Positions 63,797-64,000 of a stretch of 64,000 nucleotides of DNA are shown here, one piece after another. Under the pieces are notes generated by a model, which searched no databases, had not been told where the DNA came from, and saw only the letters and a program-made list of their open reading frames with translations. A program made the translations under genes and the position numbers. Source of the stretch: Paramecium sonneborni (taxonomy: Eukaryota > Ciliophora > Oligohymenophorea > Peniculida > Parameciidae); the NCBI GenBank assembly GCA_905182985.1, contig CAJJDN010000078.1, positions 2,932 through 66,931 of the forward strand, in the 5' to 3' direction. The stretch's first letter is position 1; every line of letters starts with the position of its first letter.

Positions 63797-64000
63797 TTTG
63801 AATAGCAAAAGATTTTTAATAAAAATTATCAAATATGATTATCTTAGATTTATAACCAGAATATAAATACAAAAATGACCTAACAATCTCAAAATATAAA
63901 ATATTTTAAGGAATCATAATAATTGCAATTTTGATTTAAGAAATAGATAATTACTTCATTTTTGAAACAAGTATTAGATTATAAATGTAAAATAATATAT
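63797..64000. other. Upstream region of the Tubby-like gene
   Basis: AT-rich, no coding-like frame in the 204 bases before the window end. It probably includes the promoter of the minus-strand Tubby-like gene. Confidence 0.5.

Noticed and set aside
1..64000. CRISPR arrays, insertion sequences, bacterial operons or phage genes
   Set aside because: No regular spaced repeats, transposase motifs or ribosome-binding sites were seen. The code, introns and gene content are ciliate.

Overview
The window looks like macronuclear DNA of a ciliate, most probably Paramecium. Reading frames stay open over kilobases only if TAA and TAG are glutamine and TGA is the only stop. Introns are 20-33 nt, mostly GTA...TAG. 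Base composition is very AT-rich. None of the well-resolved genes carries an extra TA-bounded insertion, so the DNA looks IES-free (rearranged) rather than germline. Standard-code ORF calling fails here; all genes below were read with the ciliate code.

Layout. 1-18.6 kb holds almost no intact gene. It contains three near-identical tandem duplications, each meeting at an assembly gap, and decayed coding remnants (TPR, IQ/doublecortin-like, unknown). 18.7-21.4 kb (minus) is a damaged Cys-rich secreted-protein gene. 22.8-31.4 kb (plus) is a giant Cys-rich, beta-helix-like, multi-spanning membrane protein interrupted by three homopolymer frameshifts. 32.3-37.4 kb holds three beta-propeller genes (two WD40, one divergent). 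38.2-44.65 kb (minus) is an intact 2137-residue surface protein with about nine DUF4215-type Cys repeats and C-terminal membrane spans, the full-length paralogue of the damaged gene. 46.1-47.5 kb is another WD40 gene. 48.4 kb encodes a small secreted C39-like peptidase fold. 49.3-51.3 kb holds dead Cache-type receptor pieces. 52.1-52.5 kb (minus) is a small Cys/His-rich gene. 53.9-56.9 kb is a 17-exon TPR gene. After a 950-bp gap, 58.7-63.8 kb is a compact minus-strand block: Tubby-like protein, WD40 protein, protein kinase, nucleoside hydrolase.

Themes. Local paralogy is strong: two Cys-rich surface genes and a related giant one, four beta-propeller genes, and a Cys-x2-His/Cys-x2-Cys plus coiled-coil N-terminus shared by a WD40 protein and the TPR protein. 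No operon-like or defence-type system was found. The most useful observations are gene reconstructions the standard code would miss, the assembly artefacts, and the exon-per-TPR-repeat gene structure.
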